The translations under genes were made by a program, and so were the position numbers. Under the pieces are notes generated by a model. The model was not told where the DNA came from, did not search any database, and saw nothing but the letters and a program-made list of their open reading frames with translations. This document shows positions 7,792-17,424 of a DNA stretch of 64,000 bases, in pieces; position 1 is the stretch's first letter; every line of letters begins with the position of its first letter. This stretch comes from CAZCTO01 sp964501725 (GTDB lineage: Bacteria; Bacillota; Clostridia; Saccharofermentanales; Saccharofermentanaceae), in assembly GCA_964501725.1 (NCBI GenBank), contig CAZCTO010000004.1, forward strand, positions 89,480 through 153,479, written 5' to 3'.

Positions 7792-8765
7792 TTTCCTCCC
7801 ATTTTTCTTATCTTGTACTTGTCACCGGTCCGAATGTCCCTTCCCTCAAATTGCAGTGGAATATAGTCACCGATTAATCGGGAGTACACACGATTGTCAT
7901 AATGCTTTTCGAGCTCCGTCAGAGACAAATTCGTCGTTATTACTGTGATTTTGCCGCCCTGCTGGCGTGTGCCGAGGATTTGAAGCAAGTCAGAAACATT
8001 ATTGGGTCCTTTAGCCTCTAAGCCGAGTTCATCGATGACCAGGAAATCAGCATCAAACAGCCGGTCGCGAAGCCCCGAAACAGAAGTGTCTCTGTCGACA
8101 TCAGGAGAAAACGAGCGCTTCAACGTGCGATACTCATCCATGACTTCCATCAACTCGGGGGCACGAATCACAAGAACAGTTATCGCCTGTTCCAGAATTT
8201 GACGCGCGACGCATATGGCCATATACGTCTTCCCGGTACCGGGTTTACCCCAGAAAAGCAGGTTTGGACGATCTTTGAAATCAGGAGATGAATATTTGAC
8301 GCAAAAATCATGAATCGGTTGCATCTTGAGAGGTTCCGAAAAGTATACGTCTGAGTAATTTGCAAAAGATATTCCCGGGTACTTCTCAAGACCGGATGCG
8401 GCTCGATACTGCGGTATCAGTAGGTCTCTGACACACACACAGACTTTCCCTTCAACATGACCTTCGTCCCCGCATCGGGCGCAAAAAGGGATCGCTTCAC
8501 CATAGTCTTCCGCTATCTGATTCCCGGAGATGAACGCTCTTTTGGCCTCTTGCAATGAAGCCAGTTCCTTTGCGCTTTTGCTGTCATCGCCGGTTTCCAG
8601 CAAAGCAAGAATCCGTTCCGCCGAGCAAATCTTAATCCGGCGATCCAGGTCTTCGAGCCCGGGATATTTCGCGTAAAGTTCGAGAACGCGCCGGTCACGA
8701 ATCAGTTCGCTCCGGCTTTTCCGATCGGACAGTACGTTATATACATCAACGGAAAATCCGTCCAT
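7785..8765 (-). CDS. DnaC/DnaI-like replicative helicase loader ATPase
   Basis: AAA+ ATPase of 326 aa that probably loads the replicative helicase during replication initiation or restart. A helical N-terminus is followed by a zinc-type cysteine cluster (Cys95, 98, 109, 111). Walker A is GKPGTGKT at 173-180 and Walker B is FLVIDELG. A sensor-1-like ITTNLSLTEL and an arginine-finger region (NRVYSRLIGD) follow. It sits 11 bp after the DnaD-domain gene, the pairing typical of Firmicutes primosome genes. The ATG at 8765 has GGAGG upstream. Confidence 0.88.
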   Translation of the reverse strand: MDGFSVDVYNVLSDRKSRSELIRDRRVLELYAKYPGLEDLDRRIKICSAERILALLETGDDSKSAKELASLQEAKRAFISGNQIAEDYGEAIPFCARCGDEGHVEGKVCVCVRDLLIPQYRAASGLEKYPGISFANYSDVYFSEPLKMQPIHDFCVKYSSPDFKDRPNLLFWGKPGTGKTYMAICVARQILEQAITVLVIRAPELMEVMDEYRTLKRSFSPDVDRDTSVSGLRDRLFDADFLVIDELGLEAKGPNNVSDLLQILGTRQQGGKITVITTNLSLTELEKHYDNRVYSRLIGDYIPLQFEGRDIRTGDKYKIRKMGGKI

Positions 8766-8776
8766 ATCTCCTCCTG

Positions 8777-9859
8777 TTATGATTCGGCTTCGGAATTACG
8801 TTTTGCGTAAAGTTCGAGAAGCTCTTTGGGATCCACTTCAAATCCCTTGATTTCTTCATCGGTATATGTAACACCCTCAAAATTCTGCTTGGTTAATTCC
8901 ATTGGTGCATATATCTTCGCGGATTTTTCGCGCTGATAATTCATCTTATTTCTCTTTGCGGTCTCCGCTTCAAAAGTCTCCGCCTCTTCCAATGTTTGAA
9001 CACCCGCGGCAAACCACGCCATGAGATGATCATCAGCATGCTTCAGGTTGGGGGAGCTGTTGTATTCGCACATTTTTCGAATAGCAAACTCAATCACTTC
9101 ATATGGGTATTTGAGCTTTTCTACCCAAAGTCGAACATACTCTTCATCAAATTCAGTCATCTTCCTGCGAAGCTTTTTGCCGATTCTGAGGAGAATTTTC
9201 ATGACCTCATCTTCGTGCGAAAGGTAGACACTAAGCTCCTTCGTGGCCCGTATTCCCTTGCTGTGCCACAGGAGAGCTTTTTCCTTCATTTGAGTAATGG
9301 TTGTAAGTTGCTTGTTGTCATAAAGTGACTGGAAAAGCATGTAAACAACGTCAGGCTCAAAACCGTACTCAAATAACAGGATATCCACTTCCCGATACCA
9401 CTTGTATGCCATGGAGCCGTGAAAAAACGTTTTCTCGATCGATCTGGCTAATTCTTCGCGGGCCTGATCCAGCGGTGAGATTTCTTCTGCTTCACTTAAC
9501 TCCTCTTTGCCTTTTCGGGAAATATATGTGTCAACCTCAGCACTCTTGATGTCCGTCAGCAGGATTTTTCCTTTATCTCCGCGTTCAATCAGTCCGGAAA
9601 GAGAAAGCTCGGCGATCGCACCTTTCGCGTCATCTGTTGTTATCGAAAAACGCGCCGCAATCTCCCTCTCCCCTACGTTCTTACCATGCGAGGTGGTCAT
9701 CAGAAGGTAAAGATATGTTTGAATCGCTTTGCCGGAAAGGCCTGACATATAATCAGAAATAAATAAATCCGGAACGATCGTATCCGATAAAAGCAATTTT
9801 CTTTTGTCGTTTGTCTTCACGTAAAGGCAACCTCCGCCCAAGGTAAAATCAAGTTTCAT
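8777..9859 (-). CDS. DnaD-domain replication initiation protein
   Basis: Protein of 360 aa. An N-terminal winged-helix-like region (about 40-110, including GKAIQTYLYLLMTTS and SLSGLIERG) is followed by one or two DnaD-like helical domains. FEYGFEPDVVYMLFQSL and YPYEVIEFAIRKMCEY are the typical DnaD/DnaB helices. In Firmicutes such proteins remodel DNA at origins and recruit the helicase loader encoded next door. The start ATG has only a weak ribosome-binding site (GAGAT). It could be called DnaD or DnaB-like; the exact orthology is uncertain. Confidence 0.82.
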   Translation of the reverse strand: MKLDFTLGGGCLYVKTNDKRKLLLSDTIVPDLFISDYMSGLSGKAIQTYLYLLMTTSHGKNVGEREIAARFSITTDDAKGAIAELSLSGLIERGDKGKILLTDIKSAEVDTYISRKGKEELSEAEEISPLDQAREELARSIEKTFFHGSMAYKWYREVDILLFEYGFEPDVVYMLFQSLYDNKQLTTITQMKEKALLWHSKGIRATKELSVYLSHEDEVMKILLRIGKKLRRKMTEFDEEYVRLWVEKLKYPYEVIEFAIRKMCEYNSSPNLKHADDHLMAWFAAGVQTLEEAETFEAETAKRNKMNYQREKSAKIYAPMELTKQNFEGVTYTDEEIKGFEVDPKELLELYAKRNSEAES

Positions 9860-9951
9860 TATAGCATCTCGGCCTTTGGTTTTCCATTGGAAGAAGCATC
9901 CCCGCCCGAGCCTTCACCGACGAATTCGATTCGATTTTTCACGATCGCCCG

Positions 9952-9987
9952 AAAAAAATCAGACCCGAACGGATATTTCCGTCCGGG
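9952..9987 (-). terminator. Terminator after the pyruvate:ferredoxin oxidoreductase gene
   Basis: On the minus strand CCCGGACGGA pairs with TCCGTTCGGG (one wobble) and is followed by TTTTTTT. It lies about 30 bp past the stop codon at 10019. Confidence 0.88.
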
Positions 9988-10018
9988 CCCGATCCATGCC
10001 TGTTACGTTAGACAGAAC

Positions 10019-13000
10019 TTATTCGATTTCTGCCGCCATGCGCTTGTAGGAAGCATATCTTTCCATTGCGTCCTGATGGTTCTTCTGGAAAAGCGCGTCC
10101 ACTTTCTCAGCAGGGTACTTCTTGTAAAGTGAATTGTAACGGACTTCGCTTCCGAGGAATGCCAGGAAGTCTCCTGTAGGCTCCTTAGAGTCGAGGGTGA
10201 AAGGATTCTTTCCTTCTTCCTTCAATGCAGGATTGAAGCGGTACAGGTGCCAGTAGCCGCACTCAACCGCATCCTTCTCATGCGTCTGGGTTGAACCCAT
10301 GCCCGTCTTGATTCCGTGATTGATACACGGTGCATAGCAAATGACGATCGACGGCCCCTGGTAGGCTTCCGCTTCGGTAAGGGCTTTGATTAACTGATTC
10401 TGGTTGGCACCCATAGCGACCTGTGCGACATATACATATCCGTAGCTCATCGCCATCATGCCGAGGTCCTTTTTCTTGATCGCCTTACCGCCTGCGGCAA
10501 ACTGGGCAATCGCTCCGGTCGGTGTTGACTTGGATGCCTGACCGCCGGTATTGGAATAAACTTCGGTATCCAGGACGAGCACATTGATGTTCTCACCGGA
10601 GGCAAGAACATGGTCGAGTCCGCCGTAACCGATGTCATATGCCCAACCGTCTCCGCCGATGATCCATTGAGACCGGTTAACAAAGTAGTTCTCACCCTTC
10701 AAAATTTCAGCGATCATTTTCTTGGTATCCGCGTTATCGCCTTTGTATGCGCGGAGAGCGGTTGCCAAATTGTCCGACAACGCACGGGTTGAATCACCCG
10801 AGGCCATGTTCTCGAGCCATGTCGCACCGCTGCTCTTAATTGCGTCGTCTTCTACTCCCGCAATCAGTTCTTTGAGCTGATCCGCAACACGATTCCGAAG
10901 TTGCTTATAACCGAGATACATGCCGAGGCCGTGTTCCGCGTTGTCCTCGAAAAGCGAGTTGCCCCATGCGGGACCGCAGCCGGCCTTGTTTGTTGTATAC
11001 GGCATCGAAGGAGCGGATCCTCCCCAGATGGAAGAACAGCCTGTTGCATTGGATATTTGCATCCTGTCGCCGAACAATTGGGTCAGAAGCTTAGCGTATG
11101 CCGTCTCTCCGCAACCCGCGCAAGCGCCGGAGAACTCAAGAAGCGGCTGTTCGAACTGGCTGCCTTTGATGGTCTTCTTGTTTGCGGGATTCTCTTTATT
11201 GGAAAGCGTCATCGCATAATCCCAATTGGCGGATTCCTGCATGTTGTCCTTGAGTGACTTCATTGTAAGAGCCTTTTCCTTGGCCGGGCAAACCGCTGCG
11301 CACGTTCCGCAACCGGTGCAATCCAATGCGGATACCTGAATACGGTACTGATAATTCTCGTAACCCTTCATACCGGTCTTCGTGACAAACGGCGCCTTCT
11401 TCGCTTCTGCTTCGTTAAGCAGGAACGGACGAATCGCGGCATGGGGGCAAACCAGCGAACATTGATTACACTGAATGCACTTCGTAGAATCCCAAATCGG
11501 AATATCCACGGCAATTCCGCGCTTCTCATACTGTGAGGTTCCCTGCGGGAATGTTCCGTCTTCGCGGCCATTGAAAGCCGATACAGGAAGCTTGTCGCCT
11601 TCCTGGGCATTCATGACTTCAACGACATCACGGATAAATGCGGGAACTTCCTTCTTCACTGCTTGGGTATCACCGGCCGTCGCCCAGGACTCGGGAATCT
11701 TCACTTCAACCACGGCACCTACACCGGCATCAATTGCGGCATAGTTCATATTGACGATCTCGTCGCCCTTGGCTCCGTATGATTTGAGGGCAGCCTTCTT
11801 CATGTATTTTATCGCATCATCGACCGGAATAACCTTCGACAGGGCAAAGAAAGCGGACTGGCAGATGGTGTTAATGCGTCCGCCCAGACCGATCTCACGG
11901 GCCTTTTCGACAGCGTCAATTGTATAGAACTTGATCTTGTTTTTTGCGAGGAAGCGCTTCATGGAGGCAGGGATGTTTGCCTCAAGTTCTTCGCCCGTCC
12001 AGGATGTGTTCAGAAGGAATGTGCCGCCGGGCTTCAAAGGAGACAGCATGTCATACTTCTCAACATAGGATTGATTGTGACAGGCGATGAAGTCTGCCTT
12101 ATTGACAAGGTATGTGGAGCGGATCGGTGTTTTTCCGAAACGAAGGTCGGAAATCGTTACACCGCCGGATTTCTTGGAGTCGTATGAGAAATAAGCCTGC
12201 GCGTACATATTGGTGTGATCGCCGATGATCTTAATGGAGTTCTTGTTCGCGCCGACGGTTCCGTCCGCACCCAGGCCCCAAAATCTGGCCGCAACGGTTC
12301 CCTCACCGGCAACATCGATTGACTCATCCAAATCAAGGGAGAGGTGTGTGACGTCATCGACAATTCCGATTGTAAACTGCTTCTTCGGCTCTGCTTTCGA
12401 AAGTTCCTTGAAAACGGCAAGGATCTGATCCGGTGTTGTATCCTTGGAACCCAGACCGTAACGTCCGCCGATGATACGGGGAGCATTGCAGTTGCCCGCA
12501 TAAGCGGCACAGACATCCAGGAACAAGGGCTCACCGTGAGCTCCGGGTTCCTTGGTACGATCCAGAACAGCGATTGATTTCACTGTGGAAGGAATGGCTT
12601 CGAGCAGACGCTCAACAGAGAAAGGACGGTACAGACGAACCTTAAGAAGTCCTACCTTCTCACCCTTGGAAAGCAAATAGTCAACGGTTTCTTCGGCGGT
12701 TTCGACCGCGGATCCCATCGCGATAATGACGCGCTCCGCATCCGGTGCGCCATAAAAATTAAACAGTTTGTAGTCGGTTCCGCGAATCTCGTTGATCTTA
12801 TTCATGTAATACTCAACAATTTCCGGGAGTGCCAGATAGTAAGGGTTAGCCGCTTCGCGAGCCTGGAAATAGATGTCCGGGTTCTGTGCGGTACCGCGAA
12901 GTACCGGGTGATTCGGGGACAGTGCGCGGTTTCTGAATCCTTCCAGCGCTTGGTTGTCGACCAGCTCGGCAAAATCAGCGTAATCGATGACTTCAATTTT

Positions 13001-13549
13001 CTGGATTTCGTGTGATGTGCGGAACCCATCGAAAAAGTGCAGGAACGGCACACGGCCCTTGATGGTCGCAAGATGAGCAACCGCGGCAAGATCCGCGACT
13101 TCCTGTACGCTGTTGGAGCAAAGCTGGGCAAAGCCGGTTTGACGGCAAGCCATAACGTCCGCATGATCTCCGAAAATGCTGAGCGCATGAGCCGCAAGAG
13201 CTCTTGCGGACACATGGAATACGCACGGAAGCAGTTCGCCCGAGATCTTATACATATTCGGAATCATCAAAAGCAATCCCTGTGAAGCGGTATACGTTGT
13301 GGTCAATGCTCCGGTGGCAAGAGATCCGTGAACCGTACCGGCAGCGCCGCCTTCGGATTGCATTTCAACGACATTCACCGTCTGCCCGAAAATGTTCTTT
13401 CTTCCCTGCTGCGACCATTGATCCGTGTAGTCCGCCATCGGTGATGAAGGCGTAATCGGAAAAATGCTTGCAACCTCCGTAAATGCGTACGATGAGTGAG
13501 CAGCGGCGGTGTTGCCGTCCATGGTCATTTTCTTGAGTTCTCGTGCCAT
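10019..13549 (-). CDS. nifJ: Pyruvate:ferredoxin (flavodoxin) oxidoreductase
   Basis: Single-chain PFOR of 1176 aa, the standard length. It oxidises pyruvate with CoA to acetyl-CoA and CO2 and reduces ferredoxin. The reduced ferredoxin could feed Rnf or hydrogenases. The N-terminal pyrimidine-binding domain starts MDGNTAAAHSSYAFTE. Two [4Fe-4S] motifs follow in the middle: CIQCNQCSLVCP and CTGCGTCAAVCP. The C-terminal TPP-binding domain has CAGCGETAY, ATGCSSIWG and GDGWAYDIGYGGLDH. The start follows AAGGAGAG. It is a monocistronic unit ending at a terminator. Confidence 0.97.
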   Translation of the reverse strand: MARELKKMTMDGNTAAAHSSYAFTEVASIFPITPSSPMADYTDQWSQQGRKNIFGQTVNVVEMQSEGGAAGTVHGSLATGALTTTYTASQGLLLMIPNMYKISGELLPCVFHVSARALAAHALSIFGDHADVMACRQTGFAQLCSNSVQEVADLAAVAHLATIKGRVPFLHFFDGFRTSHEIQKIEVIDYADFAELVDNQALEGFRNRALSPNHPVLRGTAQNPDIYFQAREAANPYYLALPEIVEYYMNKINEIRGTDYKLFNFYGAPDAERVIIAMGSAVETAEETVDYLLSKGEKVGLLKVRLYRPFSVERLLEAIPSTVKSIAVLDRTKEPGAHGEPLFLDVCAAYAGNCNAPRIIGGRYGLGSKDTTPDQILAVFKELSKAEPKKQFTIGIVDDVTHLSLDLDESIDVAGEGTVAARFWGLGADGTVGANKNSIKIIGDHTNMYAQAYFSYDSKKSGGVTISDLRFGKTPIRSTYLVNKADFIACHNQSYVEKYDMLSPLKPGGTFLLNTSWTGEELEANIPASMKRFLAKNKIKFYTIDAVEKAREIGLGGRINTICQSAFFALSKVIPVDDAIKYMKKAALKSYGAKGDEIVNMNYAAIDAGVGAVVEVKIPESWATAGDTQAVKKEVPAFIRDVVEVMNAQEGDKLPVSAFNGREDGTFPQGTSQYEKRGIAVDIPIWDSTKCIQCNQCSLVCPHAAIRPFLLNEAEAKKAPFVTKTGMKGYENYQYRIQVSALDCTGCGTCAAVCPAKEKALTMKSLKDNMQESANWDYAMTLSNKENPANKKTIKGSQFEQPLLEFSGACAGCGETAYAKLLTQLFGDRMQISNATGCSSIWGGSAPSMPYTTNKAGCGPAWGNSLFEDNAEHGLGMYLGYKQLRNRVADQLKELIAGVEDDAIKSSGATWLENMASGDSTRALSDNLATALRAYKGDNADTKKMIAEILKGENYFVNRSQWIIGGDGWAYDIGYGGLDHVLASGENINVLVLDTEVYSNTGGQASKSTPTGAIAQFAAGGKAIKKKDLGMMAMSYGYVYVAQVAMGANQNQLIKALTEAEAYQGPSIVICYAPCINHGIKTGMGSTQTHEKDAVECGYWHLYRFNPALKEEGKNPFTLDSKEPTGDFLAFLGSEVRYNSLYKKYPAEKVDALFQKNHQDAMERYASYKRMAAEIE

Positions 13550-13589
13550 ATAGTCTCTCCTTTATATAAAAAAATACGAAATTCTCCAA

Positions 13590-13628
13590 GCGGCTAACCG
13601 ATTCCTATGGCGAGCCGCATATATTATA
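13590..13628 (-). promoter_or_regulatory. Candidate PFOR -10 element and leader hairpin
   Basis: TATAAT on the minus strand at 13623-13628; no convincing -35 was found. The leader just downstream can form a hairpin with arms GCGGCT (13613-13618 complement) and AGCCGC (13590-13595 complement). The 5' UTR would be about 65 nt. Confidence 0.4.
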
Positions 13629-13725
13629 GCATATGCGCCGGCGAAATGAATGGATATTTCATGCCGTACGAGTAAATATATGGTATTATTATTTGGCGAA
13701 AGAATGACGTTAAAGGAGAATCGGA

Positions 13726-15354
13726 ATGAGTATATCTTATAAAGGTCCTGTCGTACTGATTATTATGGACGGTGTCGGTCTGAATAGTTCAACTGAGGGC
13801 AACGCTGTTTTTCTTGCTAATAAACCCACGTTGCAATCGTGCATGTCCAATTTCCCGATGCTGAAGCTCAAAGCGCATGGAAAAGCGGTCGGCCTTCCGA
13901 CGGATGATGACATGGGCAATTCCGAAGTCGGTCATAACGCAATCGGTGCCGGACAGGTGTACAGTCAGGGCGCCAAGCTGGTTACCGAGTCAATTGCATC
14001 CAAGGCGATGTTTGACACTCCTATTTGGAAAGAACTGATTGGCGGAGCCCTATCCGGGGGAACGCTCCATTTCATCGGATTACTGTCCGACGGAAACGTT
14101 CATTCCCACATTGACCATCTTTTGGCTATGCTGGACCGGGCAAAAGAAGAAGGCGTGAAGCGCGTGCGCATACACCCCTTGCTCGACGGACGCGACGTCG
14201 GCGAAACCAGCGCGCTTATTTATGTGGATCAGCTTGAAAGCAAATTGTCTTCTCTCTGCGATGATACGACCGATTATCGGATTGCTTCCGGCGGCGGACG
14301 CATGCGCGTCACTATGGATCGGTACGGTGCCAACTGGAAAATGGTCGAACTCGGGTGGCAGACCCATGTGCTCGGTCAGGGCAGGCAGTTTTCGAGCGCT
14401 CAAGAAGCCATCGAGACCTACCGCGCGGAAATTCCCGGAATCCTTGATCAGGATCTTCCCGCTTTTGTCATCGGAGATCAGGGTAATGCGATCGGTACAA
14501 TCGAGGACGGCGATAGTGTTGTCCTTTATAATTTCCGGGGAGACCGCGCACAGGAACTGACTTCAGCGTTTGAGAGCGACGAATCGTTTGATAAGTTTGA
14601 CCGGATCCGCGTTCCCAAGGTGTGTTACGCGGGTATGCTCGAATACGACGGTGATCTCCATATTCCCAAGAAATATCTTGTATTTCCGCCGTTGATCCGC
14701 AATACGCTCGGCGAATTACTTGCAGACAAAAAAATCCCTCAGCTTGCCATTTCCGAGACGCAGAAGTTCGGACATGTCACTTACTTTTTCAACGGTAACC
14801 GTTCATCGAAGTTCAGCGACGAAACAGAGGAGTACATTGAAATTTTATCGGATGTCGTTCCTTTCGAGGAACGCCCCTGGATGAAATCAGCCGAGATTAC
14901 CGATGTCCTTTCCAAAAAGATACTCGAAAACAAGTATCCGTTCATGCGCGTCAATTTTCCCAACGGAGATATGGTCGGCCATACGGGCGTGCTTGAATCA
15001 ACCATCATCGGTGTCGAGTCCGTGGATATCGCACTGAAAAGACTGCTCCTGGCAATTGATAAAGTCGGCGGTATGGCAATCATCACCGCGGATCACGGAA
15101 ATGCAGAAGAAATGTACGAGACCTCCAAGAGCGGAGCCCCGGTCAAAGACAGCACCGGCCGTATTAAGTCTAAGACAAGCCACAGTCTCAATCCGGTTCC
15201 CTGTATCTTTTATGACAACACGGAGAATAGAGATAAATACGATGTGGTTCCTTCGGATGAATTTGGTTTGTCCAATATCGCGGCTACCATCAGTACCCTT
15301 CTGGGAGTCCAACCGCTTGAATGCTGGAATCCGTCGATGATCAGCCCGAAATAA
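13726..15354 (+). CDS. gpmI: 2,3-bisphosphoglycerate-independent phosphoglycerate mutase
   Basis: Interconverts 3- and 2-phosphoglycerate in glycolysis. It is 542 aa, about 30 longer than typical. The metal site begins with MDGVG (Asp15), and the phosphoserine nucleophile is Ser66 in MGNSEVGH. HPLLDGRDVGETSA, NFRGDRAQELT and ITADHGNAEEM (late metal ligands) are all present. The start ATG follows AAGGAGAA. It is divergent from PFOR and ends at a strong bidirectional terminator. Confidence 0.96.
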   Translation: MSISYKGPVVLIIMDGVGLNSSTEGNAVFLANKPTLQSCMSNFPMLKLKAHGKAVGLPTDDDMGNSEVGHNAIGAGQVYSQGAKLVTESIASKAMFDTPIWKELIGGALSGGTLHFIGLLSDGNVHSHIDHLLAMLDRAKEEGVKRVRIHPLLDGRDVGETSALIYVDQLESKLSSLCDDTTDYRIASGGGRMRVTMDRYGANWKMVELGWQTHVLGQGRQFSSAQEAIETYRAEIPGILDQDLPAFVIGDQGNAIGTIEDGDSVVLYNFRGDRAQELTSAFESDESFDKFDRIRVPKVCYAGMLEYDGDLHIPKKYLVFPPLIRNTLGELLADKKIPQLAISETQKFGHVTYFFNGNRSSKFSDETEEYIEILSDVVPFEERPWMKSAEITDVLSKKILENKYPFMRVNFPNGDMVGHTGVLESTIIGVESVDIALKRLLLAIDKVGGMAIITADHGNAEEMYETSKSGAPVKDSTGRIKSKTSHSLNPVPCIFYDNTENRDKYDVVPSDEFGLSNIAATISTLLGVQPLECWNPSMISPK

Positions 15355-15392
15355 TGGCTGTCTGACCGGATTCGGTGAATCTTGAAAGCAAC

Positions 15393-15430
15393 AAAAACCC
15401 CCGATGGCGACTTCGCCATCGGGGGTTTTA
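15393..15430. terminator. Bidirectional terminator between gpmI and the VanW gene
   Basis: Thirteen-base perfect arms CCCCCGATGGCGA (15398-15410) and TCGCCATCGGGGG (15413-15425) are flanked by AAAAA and TTTT. It can serve both convergent genes. Confidence 0.93.
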
Positions 15431-15448
15431 ATGTCTTTATATGATGAC

Positions 15449-17146
15449 TTATGGGTCTGTCTCGGAGGGAGTAGTATCTGCGGAAGTTGTTTCTTCGGGA
15501 GTAGTGGTAGGCACAGGAGTAACTGTCGGTATCGGCGTAATCACGGCTCCGGTTAAAGGATCCATCGTGCTGTGGCTTCCGTCCGGATTGAGCACACCTA
15601 CCAGAACCTGCTCGGTAATCATACGGTAGAAGCTAGAAAAGGTCTTCACTCGCTTAACTTCGACGCCATCCTTATAAAAGACCTGATATGCTACTGCATT
15701 GATTTGATTGTGCGAATCACGGGCTGATTTTGTTTTTCCGACTGCTAAAGTCGGATCAGCGACATATTCTTTGGTTGTCGGTGCCTTGCTGGAGGTGATT
15801 ACACCGACAAACTCAATGTTCATTCCATCCGGGATCGGACGGCCGTAGATCTCAATTGTGCACCAACCACCGCCGCCGCTTGTCTTGTCTGCATAGACTG
15901 CGTGAATTGCCACCGGATAATCCGTGTTATTTGTAAACTGGAAGTTAGCGCCGCCCCATGTCACGGTTGCGTCCGTTCCGGTATCCACATATCCACTGGG
16001 CCATGAATGCGGGTGACGTTCGTCAACTTGAAGATCCGCTTTCATTACACTGTGAAAAAGCGTTCCGGAAACCTGACATATTCCGCCGCCTAACTCGTCA
16101 CGAAGAACACCGTCATAGATTCCGCCGGCTTCTTTGTATCCCTTCTCTGCGGTTCTCTTGCCGACAAAATCATTGTAATTAAAAGATTCGCCGGGTTGCA
16201 GAACCAGACCATTAATGGTCTCACAGACCAGGCGGATATTGGTGTTGCGGTTCTTATCCGCCTTGGTACTCGTCTTCGTCGATGAAATAAGTACGAGATT
16301 GGCCTCCAGGTCTGCCTTTGTAATCGAAGGCTCAACCTTGGTCACATTGACAGGAATTGTCTTCACGTACTCACCGTTGTCCAAAGCTTCTTTCACATCA
16401 AGAATCGCACTGGTCGTATTCAAATTAACTCCGGTCACGGCATCTTGAACCACAAAAGAAACCGTCTCAACATCAAAAGACGCTATCGTCGCATCGGATG
16501 CCGGAATGTTCAGGGGATCAAGCACATCGTGGACGAGTTCGCTGACCTTATCCGTACTCACAGTAAAAATAGTAGTGTAATCCTTGGGGGTCGTTTTAAT
16601 GAGTTGAATTTGTTGATACCGGTCAGCAATAATATCTGCTTCCGTCGCCCCGACACCCGATCTTCCGTAATTGTAAGCTTCCTGAATCACATCAGGCAGG
16701 TTTGACTCAAGCTTAACATCGCTCATGTCCAACGGATAGATCTTCCCGTCGACCGAAAGCGAAATGTTCAGTTCAGTATTATTTAATTTCGGATCATCTT
16801 CGAACATGGTCGTGACTTGAGCGAGCGTCTTGCCGGATACGTCCTGACCGTTGATCTTTATGCCGGGATAAAAGGTCGTGACATCAAGTTCCTTTTTCAT
16901 ATCTTCGATGGTCAGCTTGGAAACCTTGCCGTCAGGCAATTTAACCTCGTACTTATGCTCTCGGGTCGCGAAAAAATACGTCGTTGCTCCGATGGCCAGA
17001 AGTGCGACAATCGCGACAGTTGTGATCAGAATTGCTTTCACCGGGCTCTTCTTGGGCGGTGATCTTCTCTTCACATGTGTCTGCGCATTACTTCTCATTG
17101 CTGACTGTGTATTACTTCTCATTGCTGTCTGTGTTTTTTTCTTCAT
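15449..17146 (-). CDS. VanW-family peptidoglycan-associated protein
   Basis: Membrane-anchored envelope protein of 565 aa. A basic, repeat-containing N-terminus (1-35) precedes a transmembrane helix (about 38-60). An extracytoplasmic region (about 70-290) resembles the peptidoglycan-binding-like repeats found in VanW proteins. The VanW domain follows (about 296-430) with PGESFNYNDFVG, GGGICQVSGTL and ERHPHSWP. It ends in a Thr/Pro/Glu-rich low-complexity tail. VanW domains occur in glycopeptide-resistance clusters, but most family members, as here, are not near van genes. Resistance should not be inferred. The exact function is unknown. Confidence 0.9.
   Translation of the reverse strand: MKKKTQTAMRSNTQSAMRSNAQTHVKRRSPPKKSPVKAILITTVAIVALLAIGATTYFFATREHKYEVKLPDGKVSKLTIEDMKKELDVTTFYPGIKINGQDVSGKTLAQVTTMFEDDPKLNNTELNISLSVDGKIYPLDMSDVKLESNLPDVIQEAYNYGRSGVGATEADIIADRYQQIQLIKTTPKDYTTIFTVSTDKVSELVHDVLDPLNIPASDATIASFDVETVSFVVQDAVTGVNLNTTSAILDVKEALDNGEYVKTIPVNVTKVEPSITKADLEANLVLISSTKTSTKADKNRNTNIRLVCETINGLVLQPGESFNYNDFVGKRTAEKGYKEAGGIYDGVLRDELGGGICQVSGTLFHSVMKADLQVDERHPHSWPSGYVDTGTDATVTWGGANFQFTNNTDYPVAIHAVYADKTSGGGGWCTIEIYGRPIPDGMNIEFVGVITSSKAPTTKEYVADPTLAVGKTKSARDSHNQINAVAYQVFYKDGVEVKRVKTFSSFYRMITEQVLVGVLNPDGSHSTMDPLTGAVITPIPTVTPVPTTTPEETTSADTTPSETDP
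17090..17137 (-). repeat. 24-bp tandem repeat in the VanW gene 5' end
   Basis: Two near-identical 24-bp units encode TQTAMRSN and TQSAMRSN; a partial third unit (AQTH) follows. The repeat lies in the cytoplasmic N-terminus before the membrane helix. Such units can expand or contract by slippage. Confidence 0.75.
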
Positions 17147-17321
17147 AGTCTTGATTTCACCCTATTCCGCAGCCTCTTTATAACGAAGCCAACATTATGT
17201 AGCAAAGCAAATTAGCGTCACCTAAGAAGTTACTATACAAAGGTCTATCTTTCAAGTAGGATCGTCCCTTTTTTAACATATAATATACATTATTTGTTCT
17301 AAATGCCATAAAAATTTTAGC

Positions 17322-17348
17322 TTGAGACAGGTCGTTTTTCTGTATACT
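17322..17348 (+). promoter_or_regulatory. Candidate promoter of the phospholipase C-like gene
   Basis: TTGAGA at 17322-17327 and TATACT at 17343-17348, both close to consensus. The spacer is only 15 bp, which is short, so confidence is limited. Confidence 0.4.
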
Positions 17349-17424
17349 TTTAACATTTGAGGAGTATAATTGGAAATACTAAGACAACTGGGAGCGACAT
17401 GCATGCACAAAGGACGGTTAATAA

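Noticed and set aside
15449..17146. Glycopeptide resistance from the VanW domain
   Set aside because: No vanA/B/H/X/Y/R/S genes nearby; VanW domains are common in Clostridia without resistance.
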